DNA of 64,000 nucleotides from Stomorhina lunata (lineage: Eukaryota; Arthropoda; Insecta; Diptera; Rhiniidae), in contig OW121744.1 of assembly GCA_933228675.1 (NCBI GenBank), positions 22,792,036 to 22,856,035 of the forward strand, read 5' to 3'. Below are positions 1 through 12,164 of the stretch, in pieces. A program made the translations under genes and the position numbers. The first letter of the stretch is position 1. Every line of letters starts with the position of its first letter. The notes under the pieces are model-generated. The model was not told the origin of the DNA, did not search any database, and saw only the letters and a list, made by a program, of their open reading frames with translations.

Positions 1-9
1 TTACAAAAT

Positions 10-395
10 ATTAATTTGTTATGGTCCGATTCCTACAAAATTTGATACACTGATATCGTTTACCATAAGCAATATTTTTGCCGAGTTTTATAAACATACA
101 TTAAATTTGTGGCCGTAAAGGGCCAAAAACTCTATTCCGGGCAACATCCTTCTATAAGAGGTACATGAAGCATCCCTATGGGAGGTACACGAAAATCGAA
201 TTTTGACCAAAGAGAATCTCCTTGGACCAGAATGAGAGTATGTGCCAAATTTCATCAAATTAGCTTTAAAATTACGGCCTGTACTTTGATAAGTAGCTTA
301 CATGGAAATCCAGCCAGCCATAGGGACATCGTGGGAGTGATTTTAAGTCGACCAGCATACTAAAAAGTTACAAACATCAGCACAAACCCAAAAAA
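10..395 (-). mobile_element. Partial copy of the ATACCCTTCACCA-type dispersed element
   Basis: Read on the minus strand, this stretch shares blocks with the element at 1990-2565. Shared parts are the opening gtttgtgctgatgt, a block around caaagtacaggccgtaatt, then aatttgatgaaatttggcaca, then cctcccatagg, and finally ggccacaaat. It is non-coding, and the short open frame at 178-363 is a by-product. The terminal ATACCCTTCACC motif is not seen here, so the copy is truncated or diverged. The element class is not determined from sequence alone. Confidence 0.55.
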
Positions 396-399
396 AAAT

Positions 400-1985
400 T
401 TCAATAAATCCTATTCTTTGGCTCTAAATTATCAGAACATAATTTGAATATACAAACTTAAATCACAAAATTTTTTATGTTTATCGATTTTTTTCGTTGG
501 TTAAAGCTTAGTTAAAGCATTAATACGGCACAAACATTAGTATAAATGTATGAGTCCCTTAGAAGTGTGAAGAAAATACATTTGGAAAACGTTTATTCCG
601 TCTTCATAAATGTAGTAAATTAATGCACTCCGTTCAAACTGTATACCAACACCTACCTACCTACCATTAGTTAGTATCTTCATTAAATGACTGCATGTGA
701 ATTGGATAAAGACAACGGGACAATTGCAAGCCTTTTAATACAAAGATAATGTACATATACGTATATATACGTGTATATGCAATCATGTATGTATTGTATA
801 ATTTCTTCGTAATATGATACCAATTTGTATCTAAAACAAAATTAGGGTGGCAACTATTCATACATACGAGTATATAGAAGTTTTCAATATGGATATTAGG
901 GTGCCAATTAACTATATGGGACATTTTTTAGGAAATCTGTTTTACGTCTGGTAAAAAAGCTAAAAAAAAAAATATCCCTTGAAAATTCGAGCTTTATCGG
1001 ATGAGGGGAGATGAAGCCCTCATCCAAATTGCAAAATACATTTTTTTTACTTTCATTGTCAATAACTTCGTTAATACGTTAGAATAAGCAAATTCCAAAT
1101 TATAACATAATTGACAATTCCATGGCCTGTAAGTACTAAATAACTGAGTTTTGACGAAATATCATCAAATTTACTTTATAATAGCAATTTATACTATTTT
1201 CTCTGCTCGGTTTTGAAAAATAATTTTTTGAAAATTTTGCTCTAAAATATTACAGTTTCATAAAACAAACAAATAAGGGAATAAACCCCGAAAAATATTG
1301 TCGATGTCTTCAACCGTTTCGCCGTACCTGCAATTAAAAATAGTAGAATTTCGGGAAAATGTAATTTTTCTGACATAGTTAAATTGTTCAATTTAAAAAA
1401 TGTAAAAAAAGTAAGTAAAAATCCTGGTACACAAAATCCAATCATGATTTGATTTCTCCTAGACATGTCATGTTGATCAGATTTTTGAATTCAGCATGGT
1501 CATGTTACTTAGTCTGGAAGAAATCTAGATTTTTTCCTGTTAAAGCTTTTGATTAAAAGAATTTTTATGGTCTAGAAACTTTTAGTTTGTGAGATATAGT
1601 GCCTGAAAAGCTTCAAAACATACATGAATACATCTCTCTTCCTCATGTACCGATTGTTACAAAATGTAAGTCATTTCTCCACTAACCCATTAAGAACTAT
1701 TTATAAAGAAGTTTAATTTTAAATTTAGAATTTCTACAAAAACGTCTTTGTCTCAAAAACTGATCGATTTAATATAGTCAGCCAATACCTTTTAAGCTTA
1801 TTTACTACAGTATAGTTATTTAGTTTTAGAGACATAATTTTTTCTCGGAAAAACACTTTTTGCGCTACTTATGTTAATGCGAACATTTTTTATTATTATA
1901 TTGACATGGTAGACTGCCATACACAATTTCCATGGCTAAAATTTTCCAATATCTGATTTGTAAAACTGATAAATTATTATTTTTA
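400..1985. other. AT-rich non-coding DNA, nothing recognised
   Basis: No long open frame, splice-bounded coding block, RNA gene or clear tandem array was found. If the exon at 3464-3511 is Mapmodulin exon 1, this lies inside that gene's first coding intron, since the gene runs leftwards. Confidence 0.5.
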
Positions 1986-1989
1986 TTGT

Positions 1990-2565
1990 TATACCCTTCA
2001 CCACCATAGGTGGAAATGTATTATAAGTTTGTGCTGATGTATGTAACTCAATGAAATATTTGTCTTAGACCCACCTTTTAGTATACCAATAGGCTTAGTA
2101 TCACTTTCTGAGTCGATTTAGCGATGTCCGTAAACCATGTAATCAAAGTACAGGTCGTAATTCTAAAGATAATTTGATGAAATTTGTCACAGATCATGGC
2201 TATTGAAATTAGTCAAAATCTGTCCATTATTTATAGTACCTCCCATAGGTCCCACTTCCCGGAATTGATATATTGGCCACAAATATCAATATTTTTCATG
2301 AAATTTAAAACAAATAATGCTTATGTAAACTAAAATCATTGTACCAAATTTCGTTGAAATCGGTCCACATTTGACCATAGCTCTCATATAAGTGCAAATG
2401 ACGGAAAGAGCTTAAATATATAAGTTTTAAGAAAATGTTTGGTATGATGGCAAAATTTAGCAAATATTTGGGTTTATACAGAAAAAAGAACACCTTTGAC
2501 CTTAGTGGTGAAGGGTATCGTATGGTCGGGCTTGACCGACTATAGCTCTTTCTTACTTGTTATTA
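1990..2565 (+). mobile_element. Dispersed element with ATACCCTTCACCA ... GGTGAAGGGTAT ends
   Basis: The left end reads ttatacccttcaccaccat. The right part reads ttagtggtgaagggtatcg, followed by tcgggcttgaccgactata and a tail ending cttacttgttatt. Left and right ends are inverted copies of ATACCCTTCACCA. The interior has no coding potential. Related copies lie at 10-395 (minus), 37040-37330 (plus) and probably 27590-27980 (plus), and similar terminal pieces are at about 6710-6780 and 39065-39090. Such ends are widespread in cyclorrhaphan fly genomes. I infer a non-autonomous transposon but cannot assign its superfamily. Confidence 0.65.
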
Positions 2566-3456
2566 TATTGTTATTTTTAAGCTAAAAGTCGCGTTATGGG
2601 TTGATTTATGTTTTATCCAGAAAATTAATTTCAGAACAAAACTTGGATATAGTTTGGTCTACCACGTTAGTCGCAAAGGGTCCTTAATGTTGCGCTATCT
2701 GAATAAATACTGGCTTGCCTTAACAATACAATGTTATAAATTCAATCGAATTTTTGTAGGGTGAATTAAGATAGATTCGGGTCTCCTTCTTCCAAACATT
2801 TTATTCTATTTCGATGAAATAATGCCAATGTATGAACATGTGTTATAAAAATTCGTATTAGGCTTTTTGTTGCATAAAGCAATAAGAGAAACCCAAAATA
2901 ATGAATCGAATATGACTTATTTTAATAGGTACGATCCCAGTATTTAAGGAAATATCTGTATTCTTATCAATAAATCTTTAAAATTACCAGCAGTTCAGAC
3001 TCAGTGAAGTGATTCTGATTCAACTAGTATTTTAAAATGAAGATCTTAGATTCATATTTCAACCTTTGCAACTACTACTAGAAAAGAGGAAAAGATGATG
3101 TAAATACAATTTTTGGCAATATAATTTTAAGATCCGTATTTGAACATCTTTTAATTTCAAGATTTTTTGTATTTTAATACAACTTGTTATTACTACTAAT
3201 ATGTATAAATGTATCATCATACTTATAGGGTATAAACAAATCAGAATACAGGACAGGTGACACTAAATAATAAAACAGTAGAATCGTTTCTAACCTCAAA
3301 CTACTTTTTAATTAATGTGTGTGTAAATATGTGTTTATTTATGTTACAGCCTATTACTATTAACATAAAACTAAACCTTTTTAAACTTGAAATACTATTT
3401 AAAGAACTTAAAATATTTATATATTTGTTTAAAAATATAGAATAATTAAAAAAAAA
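2566..3456. other. AT-rich non-coding DNA upstream (on the minus strand, downstream) of the Mapmodulin donor
   Basis: This is low-complexity AT-rich sequence without a convincing exon. I looked on the minus strand for the leucine-rich-repeat exons expected after Mapmodulin exon 1 and did not find them, so they probably lie beyond the window edge. Confidence 0.45.
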
Positions 3457-3463
3457 CACTCAC

Positions 3464-3511
3464 TTGACAAGTTTTACGAGCGCGTCTTTCCAATTCTATT
3501 CTTTTTTCCAT
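3464..3511 (-). CDS. Mapmodulin: First coding exon of Mapmodulin / ANP32A-like protein (partial)
   Basis: On the minus strand an ATG in good fly context (CATCAACAATGG) opens a 16-codon exon reading MEKRIELERRARKTCQ. It ends at a strong donor, CAA|GTGAGTG (GT at 3463-3462), in phase 0. From memory, fly Mapmodulin (the ANP32A acidic leucine-rich nuclear phosphoprotein) starts MEKRIELERRARK followed by two residues and QITELNLDNC, so 14 of 16 residues agree and the exon would end just before ITEL. ANP32A family members have N-terminal leucine-rich repeats and an acidic tail; they act in the nucleus and cytoplasm on phosphatase 2A, microtubule-associated proteins and histones. The remaining exons are not in the window, so the call rests on 16 residues plus the donor. 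No competing family with this start is known to me. Confidence 0.75.
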
Positions 3512-3640
3512 TGTTGATGATGTTGTTGCTGTTGTAACGTTGTAATGTTTACAGCTGCAGTTATTTTTACTAGATTTATTATATTTTTTCTTTTTTTATG
3601 AAGAAAAAATGTCAAGCCAATATTATCACCACTGACTTGA
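3512..3640 (-). other. Probable 5' UTR and intron boundary of Mapmodulin
   Basis: Directly upstream of the ATG on the minus strand is a CAA/CAG-rich leader (acaacagcaacaacatcatc), as is common in fly 5' UTRs. A possible acceptor is ctgcag|ctgtaaac (AG at 3556-3555), but its pyrimidine tract is weak. The exact exon start is uncertain. Confidence 0.35.
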
Positions 3641-4785
3641 AGAAGGCGCGTAGCTCAATGTATACGTAATTGTTTTTATTGCGTTTATCAATTTTTAATG
3701 CTTCTTTCTATACAGCTCCAGAAGACTATTTAGGAATAGCGGCATTTAATTTTCACTTTGGTATTAGATATATCAATGTGCTACTTACTCTGGTGGCGAT
3801 ATGTAAGATTTTAGATGATTTTTTTTATTCGATATCAAAACTATTGATTACTTCTTTCATTCAGATAACAATCCTCGATGCCTTAGGGTAGTTCCACTGG
3901 CTAAACCTTTTGACAACTTTCTTTATAGTTTAGATCAATATGCCCCTTAAAATTCACCAAGAAGTAAATTTTTGTTTAAAAGTTGTTCCTCACTTGCAAG
4001 TTCAATGTCTATCTTAATATGAGAAAAATTCGTATTAAGATTTTCCTCTTTGTTTTTCACACCAACACGAAGAAGTCACACACATGCACAGACACACAAG
4101 TACATATTATGGGTTTTCGTTTAATCAAAGATTTGTATCCAACAGCAATAAATGTTGGTTGGATGATAGAAGAAGAAATGAAATATACACAGAAAAAATT
4201 AAACAATTATAAAATTTTAACAAGAAAGTAATATTGTTGACGTACGACTACATGACACCCTACTCTATGTTGATAGAAGAAGAAATTAAATATACACAGT
4301 AAGAAACTAACAAATCATTTTTAAAATGTACTAAAGTCAAGCCTTCGATTTTTGAGGCATTTAGGAGATTTTTTCTTAACAAGAATATCTGTTAGATTTT
4401 ATAAAAACCTTGGTACCGTTTTTGCTATGTATCGATTCCAATATATACATTGTTTCCTTATGCTTTGTTTTGGAAAATCCATAGTTCCAATTAGGCATGT
4501 TCTGTTGATGAAATTTCAATATAACTGTTAATATCAAAGAATTGTCAATCCTTGGTCTTATACTGAGATTTATTAATAAAAAAATTACCATTTTCTTAAA
4601 AGTTCATGAGAAAACCTTTTATTTATCGATACTTGGAGACCCTTGAGAACTATTGTGATCCTTCAAGGAAAGAAAATAATGAAAAAAGAAGAAGACTAGA
4701 GAAGTACTGGCTTCCCTAAGCCATTTGAGTCCATTTACAAAACCTACAATATCACTCAATTTTTACTGCTGTAAGTCCTGAAATT
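3641..4785. other. Non-coding DNA, nothing recognised
   Basis: Open frames here (for example 3670-3891 and 3983-4231) are short, AT-driven and lack family motifs or splice context. A small near-duplicate segment, tagaagaagaaattaaatatacacag, occurs twice around 4167-4195 and 4272-4300. Confidence 0.45.
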
Positions 4786-4789
4786 TATG

Positions 4790-5760
4790 TTGGAATCTAT
4801 TACCTAGATGTCTAAGCATCTGATTTTGCAGCATTGGACAGTGGCAGACTATGTGTTCCACAGCTATGGATGATACCTTATCTAAACACAGTTTGCAAAA
4901 GTCCACCTGTTTAGCCTAGAGTTTAGAGCACAGTGGCCCGTTAGTATGCCTATACAATTTCTAAAATGTAGCCTTTTAAGAATTAGCAGTTTTGTTCCCG
5001 CTATTGTCCGGTTTAGGCCATAAAGATTAGATGTACTGCAGGCTACTAATTATTTCAGGTGTCCTTGTGGTTTTCTTGCTGATCCAATTGACAGATAGTG
5101 GGAGCTATGTCCGCCACTTTTTGTCTCAAGTCTTGGATCGAGCCGTATCTTGTGACTTCGTCAGCAACTTCGTTTGCATCGATGTCGCAATGACCCGGAA
5201 CCCAGCACCGATGCCTAATATTAACACAGTTTGCAAAAGTCCAGAATGTTACCATCCCACCTGTTTAGCCTATAGTTTAGGGCACATTGGCCCTTTAGTA
5301 TGCCTATACAACTTCTTAAATGTAACCTTTTAATACCGCTAATGTCCGGTTTAGGCTTTAAAGTCCTAGAGTTACTGCAGGCTATCAATTATCCCAGGTA
5401 CTTGTGGTTTCCTTGCTGACTCAGGGCTTGATACCCATATAAAAATGACGGTTAGACGTAGTTATGACCGCCACTTTTTGTCTTAAGTCTTGGGTCGAGC
5501 CATATCTTGGCTTCGTCAGCAACTTCGTTACCACCGATGTCGCAATTACCCGGACCGTCTAACACAGTCTAATCCTATAACTGTATGATAGGTCTCTTAA
5601 GGCCTTTAAATCGCCTTAAGATTAGCCTGGCTATCGACATATAAAGTTACCTTACTGTTTCGAATTGTGGTACTTGAGATAAGCTGTGGCATTCCATATA
5701 AAATTTCTGCCTGGAAGACACTGCACTCGTACGCGAGTTTATAGGATTTCTTAATGTTTT
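4790..5760 (-). pseudogene. Broken RNase H / 3' end of a non-LTR retrotransposon ORF2
   Basis: Three minus-strand blocks resemble the end of a jockey/I-like ORF2. Around 5606-5750 the translation contains ECSVFQAEI and LYVDSQANLKAI, the RNase H N-terminal part with its acidic residues. Around 5120-5255 it contains RHRCWVPGHCDIDANEVADE, the RNase H WVPGH...GNE.AD block. Around 4800-4900 it reads CLDKVSSIAVEHIVCHCP then LRHLG, the Cys/His motif typical of the ORF2 C-terminus. The blocks lie in the expected order but in different frames with stops and gaps, so the element is dead. The WVPGH block is present twice because of an internal tandem duplication (see separate entry). Confidence 0.8.
4885..5565. 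repeat. Tandem duplication inside the retrotransposon relic
   Basis: A unit of about 340 bp is present twice, near 4885-5222 and 5223-5565. Matching landmarks are cacagtttgcaaaagtcc, cctgtttagcct, tgtccggtttaggc, ccgccactttttgtct and cttcgtcagcaacttcgtt. The copies have diverged by substitutions and small gaps. Confidence 0.7.
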
Positions 5761-5950
5761 GCTTCTTCAGAAAAACACTATCGTTAGCGTTTTTCTGTGT
5801 TATCAAGACTTATGGGTATTATTGTTCATAATCCTTTTCAATCGGAAAAGTCGTTATCAAGATATGGTAAACTCTAAAAAATTAACAAAAGAAAAAAGTT
5901 GTGTGGTTTTGTGGGGAATTAGGTATAACTTTAAAGAAGGAAAGCTCCAA

Positions 5951-6511
5951 TTACACTGTGCTAGTTGAAAAAAGCAACAAAAATGGGATCCTAGTGTGTA
6001 AAGATAATTCGAGTACGCTGAATTCAATGGCGATAACCGTTCCTTAGGTTAGCTCTTGTTTTCGAGATAATTAAAGGGAGGAGGTTGCGCAATAAATGAA
6101 GTGCCGAACAAAACAAGCCCAAAATGATAATAAATGCCCCCACAACCCTTATATATTGTCCCAAAAGTTATAAAATTGATGACATCCTAAATGGAAATCA
6201 TACGTAAAAAGGGTAAGTAAATACATATAAAATGCAAGCAATTATCATTCTATCATATTTAGTTTCATTTAGGATGCCAATAATTTTAGGAACTTTAGAG
6301 GTAATATATAGACGTTGTGGGTGGATTTTTAAAACGACTGCTTGTATTAAAAAAAATTATTAGTGTTTCTGAAAGATAGTTTTGATGCCGAATTTCGAAT
6401 TAAAATACGGTTATCACCATTGAATTCAGTACATACTCGAATTATCTTTATACACTAGGTCTCCCTTTTGTCGGTAAAAAATAGTTATCAAAATCGAGCA
6501 CAGTGTTATCT
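5951..6511. mobile_element. Foldback element with long diverged terminal inverted repeats
   Basis: The two halves are inverted copies. The left half has cactgtgct, then ggatcctagtgtgtaaagat, then aattcgagta, tgaattcaatgg and gataaccgt. The right half has their complements in reverse order, acggttatcaccattgaattc ... ctcgaattatctttatacactagg ... agcacagtg. An inner pair also matches (catcctaaatggaaat against tttcatttaggatg). There is no coding capacity. I read it as an aged foldback MITE of about 560 bp. Confidence 0.6.
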
Positions 6512-9060
6512 TTAGGTAGGTATTCGAGGGTTTTGATTTTCTGCGATTTGAGAATTGGTCTCGTATGTTCAAATATGGGCCAATTGCAAAAAAATGAATG
6601 CAATATTTTTACTGAAAGGGTAAATTTTCTGTAAAAATATATCTAAAATTTCGTATATTTCGTGAATCTTGAAGCGAAATTTCGTATGACTAAGTATCCA
6701 GAAGTTGTTGCCGTATTGGTGGTGAAGGATATCAAACAGTCGGGCTTGAAGGACTATAGTACTATCCTTGTTGCACAATAACGTCTGTCGGCTTTCACTT
6801 TAACCGAGATAAATTTAGTTCAGTTAATATTGAAGTTTTAAGTTCTTTGAAAATTCTAATAGAGTTGGTTCCACTGCCAAATAAAATTTAAGCTAAATTT
6901 CACTGTAGCTTGAAATTCTGACCTTTTTAAATATAAGGAAAGTTAATGAGATGGATATAAGGTACGAAATATTGGACAGGTTTCTAGCAATTTCAACAGC
7001 AAAGGTCCCACTGACAAATAAACTTATTGTGACAAAATTTATCAGCGTAACTGGAAAATTGTGACCTTTTTGACTGCAACCTTTAGATGGACAATCAGAC
7101 GGACGAACATAAGAAAACAAGTCATGAAGTGATTATGTGCCCTGCAAACCAATTGCTTTCTAAAAATTTACAGAAATCTAACAAAATTACTAAGTTAACA
7201 ACAGAGGTTCGAAAGGCTCAATTCCTAATTCCATATTTTAAAATCAAATTTATTTTAGTGTTTATATCATTCCCATAATACATTCACCTGAATGAAGTCA
7301 TAAGCCTTAACTTTTAAGAATTAATTCTTAGGGAATTTAAAATCAGTTAGATTTAATTTAAATTATTTCAATTCTTAATCTTATACAAAAATAATTAAAA
7401 ATTTTATAAACAAATCATTTTGTAAAGGCATACAAAAATAACTGTATTCAAACGAACCCTACAGTTCAAAAATATATAATACCTATAAAAGAGCGGAATA
7501 AAATAAATCTCAACGAAACAAGTCCTTAACCATAAAATAAGTTTCAGGATTGCATTAGGGATTAAATATCATTTAATACCCATGAAAAAAAGTCCCCATT
7601 TTAGAGGATAAAGAAATGACTCTTTCCTAAGTTATTGGGTTAAAAAAGGGTTTTTAAGCTGAGATGATTTTCATTTCGATTTTAACAAAACCAAGTCCAC
7701 TTTGTCTAAAAAACATGTATGAAAAGTCATATGATTAAAATGTGATTTATTCATTATCGACATACATACATATGTATATTTACATTTTCTAATTGTACTG
7801 AATTTTGTAATTTTATTCTAATTCTATCATAATTGTGTATGTATCTCAGCTATGTCATATATCTTCCTGCTAAGGGACTAATGTTTTTTAGACCTGTAGG
7901 GCATATACAAATAACATTTTTGTGGAAAAATTCAAAAGTTTATTAAGTTGACTTAGGCGAAATTTAAAAAAAATAAAAAAATTCTTTGTTATTGGTCATA
8001 AGATCAGAAAAACTATTTAAAATAAAATATAGATACACATAAAACTAAAGATTTTTTGTACACATAATCTATAATATCATCCAGATTCGAAAACATATAA
8101 AATCCATCATTTCGCAGCAACACAACAAAACCAGAGATAATATACTCTTACATATTAGCACATTTTACATGTATATGTATGTATTTACAAAAACTAATGT
8201 CACAAAAAACAAATTATTTTTATAAATTTTTTTAGAAAAAATTTTTAATTAAGCAGATTCCTTCACTGATTGAATTTCTGGTAAAGATTAGGTCATTATA
8301 AACGAAGGACCATTAATATTACTATATTCCTGCATATCTAAATATCTTTTAAAAGTTATAGTTTAACAAATAAATGCAAAATATACACAAGTTTGCGGTG
8401 AAATAGCCACATTAGGGTAGTTCCGTTTTTTTGAACGAACATTAACGACTACATGCATACTTTTATTAAATGAGTATACTTTCTGATAAAACATAAGAAT
8501 ATTTTAATAGGTTATGATAAATTTTGTTCTATTTTATATCTAGGGTTTTTACAAACAATGTATATCGCACTTGATATAATAATACCCTTTAAATTAAAAC
8601 TTCAAATTTCGTTTTTTGGTTTGATATACTTTTATTCAATGAGTGGAATAGTTTAAAAAACTTTTCCCTCGAAAAAGTCAGAATTTAAGTTTTTGATTTA
8701 AAATCAAGTAACTTTAGTTTATATCCACCCTAATGATTTGCACAAAATGAATTACCAAAAAATATTTTAATTCAATTTGGACTGGTTTTAATTAAGAATA
8801 AAAAATGTTAATTCAAATTGGAGTAGAGGAATGAAGAAACATTTTATTCATTCAAGTTGATTTCAAATTCCCATGTGAATCAATTCACTATGAATTAAAA
8901 ATCAACACATTTTTTTTAATTGTTTTATGGGAATTAAACTTAAGGTATTGTTAAATCATTTTTGAATTCCTAGGAATTAAGCTAATATTTAATTAAGCCT
9001 TTCGAAGCTCTGGTTAACAAGCAAAAATTTATAAAATAAAACTTCAAACTTTTCACCCAA
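6512..9060. other. AT-rich non-coding DNA
   Basis: Around 6710-6780 there is a terminal fragment (ggtggtgaaggatatca ... tcgggcttgaaggactatag) of the element family seen at 1990-2565. The rest shows no recognised element, RNA or coding exon. If the exons at 3464 and about 9072 belong together, this is an intron of the Mapmodulin 5' UTR. Confidence 0.4.
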
Positions 9061-9071
9061 CCAATACTCAC

Positions 9072-9700
9072 CAGGAAAAATTGAGATTTTCTTTCTTCCT
9101 CAACTTTGTTACTCCAAAAATCGCAAAAGATAATTTTCACCAGCAAAATACCTTTTTTCTATTCAAAATAAAGCTAAGAATCTTTTTAATTTCCAAATTT
9201 CTTCGAATAAAAAAAACTAATAATTTTTAGCCTTTTGTAACACCACACAAAAAATTATAAATGAACACACACGCTCTGTGTTTTGTCGTTGTGTCTTGTG
9301 TCGGTCTTTTTTCCTCTTTTTTTCTTTCCTTTTCAGTCGAGAGCGATTGTGTGTGCGTTCGTTCCTTATTTCGTTTGTCAAATTCCACTACATTCCCGTG
9401 GCAAAAGAAACTGCAATTCCAGTATATTTCATTTTTTCGTGCGTTTCATTAAATTCGTTTCAATTCGCCAACGAAACGCCATTTGTACAAAAACAATGCA
9501 AGAACAACAACTTATATTCTCATTGTTGTTTTTGCTGTTTCGTTTTCTCATTCGTTTGGCATTGAAATTGTTGATGCGAAAGTCGGAGAAATGGACGACA
9601 AAAGAAAATTGAAAACACGCGCAAATTGCAATGTTTGCTTTTGTTTTGTTTCTGTCAGTGTTAGCAAACGAGAGATTTTTCTAATAAATCCAACGATTTT
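9072..9700 (-). other. Candidate non-coding first exon and promoter region (possibly Mapmodulin)
   Basis: This block is less AT-rich and richer in CpG than its surroundings. On the minus strand it ends at a near-consensus splice donor, CCTG|GTGAGT (exon end 9072, GT at 9071-9070). Several overlapping open frames exist on both strands (9261-9812), but none has a recognisable domain. The block would serve as a 5' UTR exon for the exon at 3464-3511, about 5.5 kb downstream on the same strand. A TCAGTC initiator-like site lies at 9333-9338 on the opposite strand, so a divergent promoter is possible. The link to Mapmodulin is inference. Confidence 0.35.
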
Positions 9701-11334
9701 ACAATATATTTTACAAGTTGATTGCCGAGTTCCAGCTGATATCACTTTTGATATACATATAAATAAAAGTATCAATTTGTTTCAAGATTTTTATAAACCA
9801 ATTCTGATTTGATACTCGTTTTTATGTTACAATCATAGTTTTTGCACGGCATGAGGTCAAATAGGCTAAAATGTTTTATTATGATAGAAAATAAAGGATT
9901 AGAATTGTTGTTATATTAAAATATACAGAAATTAGAGGCTAAGAAATTGTTAAAATTTTTGAAACAAATCTAATTTTAGTTTGTTAGTCTACTTTTACAC
10001 CAGTCAGGTTTAACCAGAATTGAAATTGATACAAACCTGACAGTACTATCAAGTTTATGAATATTTTTGAAATTTTGTATGAAACATTTTTAAGTTTTCT
10101 TTTGGTGTCCCTTTGTTTTTTAAGATTCTTTTACATTGTACTTTTTAATTAATAATTAATTTTTATTTGTTATTTTGTTTTATTTTCCTTTTTTATTGTT
10201 GTTTGTTATTTTATTGTTGACTATTCTAGTAATTTTCTTATTGTATTATTTCATTACACATTTTTGCGATTCCATAATTGTGGGTAGAAATTTTGCAAGA
10301 ATGGTAGCACTGTTCGTTTATAAATAAAATGATTACGAAAGAGAAGAAAAAGAAACGTTAATTTGTCCTATGAAAACTTGTTTCATGGGCCTCTGCTACC
10401 CCCGTAGGCAGCACTTCACCAAAAGCTCTTGTTTCATGAAACATTTTTAGAGGACATGTCCTCTCGTGAAAATGGGCTACAAAATGAAAACTAATGAAGA
10501 AAATGTTCGTGTGTGAAAGTTAATGCAGGTTCAAAATAAATTTGGAGAAAAACTGATCAAGTAAACCTGATATGTGTGTCACAGCACTTAGAATTCGAAA
10601 GATTCTTGTGAAAAATTTTGTCTACTTTTATGTACATTAGTCAGGTTTGGCTCATCAAGTCTTAAATTTGTATGAAAAAAAAGCTGACAAAATTAAAATT
10701 GATTTGAGGAAATCCTCCTCCAAAACATGCAAGCAAATTTGATCAAAATCGTTCCAAAAACACCTGAGATATGAAAGCAATAAATTTGATGTGCCATAAT
10801 TTGCTAAAAATACGTATGTATTTAAGAAATTTTGTTTAAAAAATACAATTAAGAAATAAGAAAAATCATTCTTCTGTAGCAAAGACATTCCTCTTCTATT
10901 CTTGACTGCCAGTGAATCATAGGACATCAAGGAGCAAGGACATACATGAATTATATATTAGATTTTAGGAAATCCTCCCTTGAAGCACGCTATTTCATCA
11001 AATTCGGTGTTTTAACAATTGATATATCTCGATTTTTACCAAATATCGAAATCTTGACAGATGTACATGGTTAACCATAAACCTGTTTAATATATCCCTA
11101 ATATAAATTAAAAATCCATATATTTTACGTAAGTATCTTAAACTTGGATCTTGTGTTCATCGTAAGAACATGTAGGCCTGGTAGTCATTTGAAGTTAACT
11201 CAAAAATCGGCATATTTTTCCAAAACAAAAATCGTCAATATCTGCAGTAAATTTTCAGAGATCGGCAAAAAAAATCTGAATTGTCTAAACTATATCAAAA
11301 CTATCACAAACTACATCGGCTATATTTGCCGACT
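9701..11334. other. Non-coding DNA with small diverged repeats
   Basis: The phrase tctacttttacaccagtcaggttt (around 9988) recurs near 10619 as tctacttttatgtacattagtcaggttt. A phrase around gaggaaatcctcctccaaa (near 10708) recurs near 10965 as taggaaatcctcccttgaa. These look like remnants of one dispersed repeat. No intact gene was found. Confidence 0.4.
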
Positions 11335-11890
11335 ATTAAAAAAATGTTTATTGAAAATTTTTATATTGCACAAATTTTTATTGAAAACTTTTATATAGAA
11401 CAAATTTCATATTGAAATTTTTTCTAAAAATCAAAAATTATATTAAAAATTTCTCTATACAAAAATTTAACATTGAAAATTTTTCTATACAAATAATTTT
11501 ATAATAAAAATTCTAAGATACAAAAAATCTTATATTAACAAATTTTCTATGCAAAAAAAGGTGTATGGAAAATTTTCCTATACAAAAAATTTTATGTAGA
11601 AAATTTTACATATACATAGTAAAATTTTGTTATTCAAAAAATTGTATATGAAAAATTCTTTTTACAAAAAATGTATATAGTGACATTTTTGACTTAAAAA
11701 ATTTAAATGGAAAATTTCACTACAGAAAAAATTTTAAATTTACAATTTTCTTTAGAAACAAATTTATATATAAAATTTTTCGATGGAAACAATTTTAAAT
11801 TTAATTTTTTTTATAGAAACTATTTTAAAGGGGTAATTTTTCCATAGAAAAAAATGTATGCTGAAAACTTTTCTGAAGAAAAATTTTTTA
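11335..11890. repeat. Degenerate AT satellite, TTTTCTATA core family
   Basis: Irregular units of about 30 bp resemble attgaaaatttttctatacaaaaaat. This is the left-most and most diverged member of the family with core TTTTCTATAGAAAA. Confidence 0.7.
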
Positions 11891-12164
11891 TTTCGGTTCC
11901 AAATTTTGACTCTGAAAATTTATATATGTGTATCGAAATTATTGAAAACTTGTATGTTTTTTTAACCAATGATGTGTGGAATATGCCAAAAAAAACTGTT
12001 TAAACTTAAAAGTTAAAATTGTTTTCGATATAATCTCAAAAATATCCAATGTTCTAACCAAAATCTGCAGGGTTTATAAAATCCGATGTGTTTTAAGAGT
12101 TTAAGCGGTTTTTAATAAGGCAGGTTACAACACTGACATTTGCAAATCAATGTATCCAGGGTTG

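Noticed and set aside
4502..4530. ctgttgatgaaat as a hammerhead core
   Set aside because: The conserved core bases do not match and no flanking stems form.
9261..9812. Four overlapping open frames of 63-109 codons
   Set aside because: They lie on both strands in several frames without domains, and the block is better explained as UTR/promoter.
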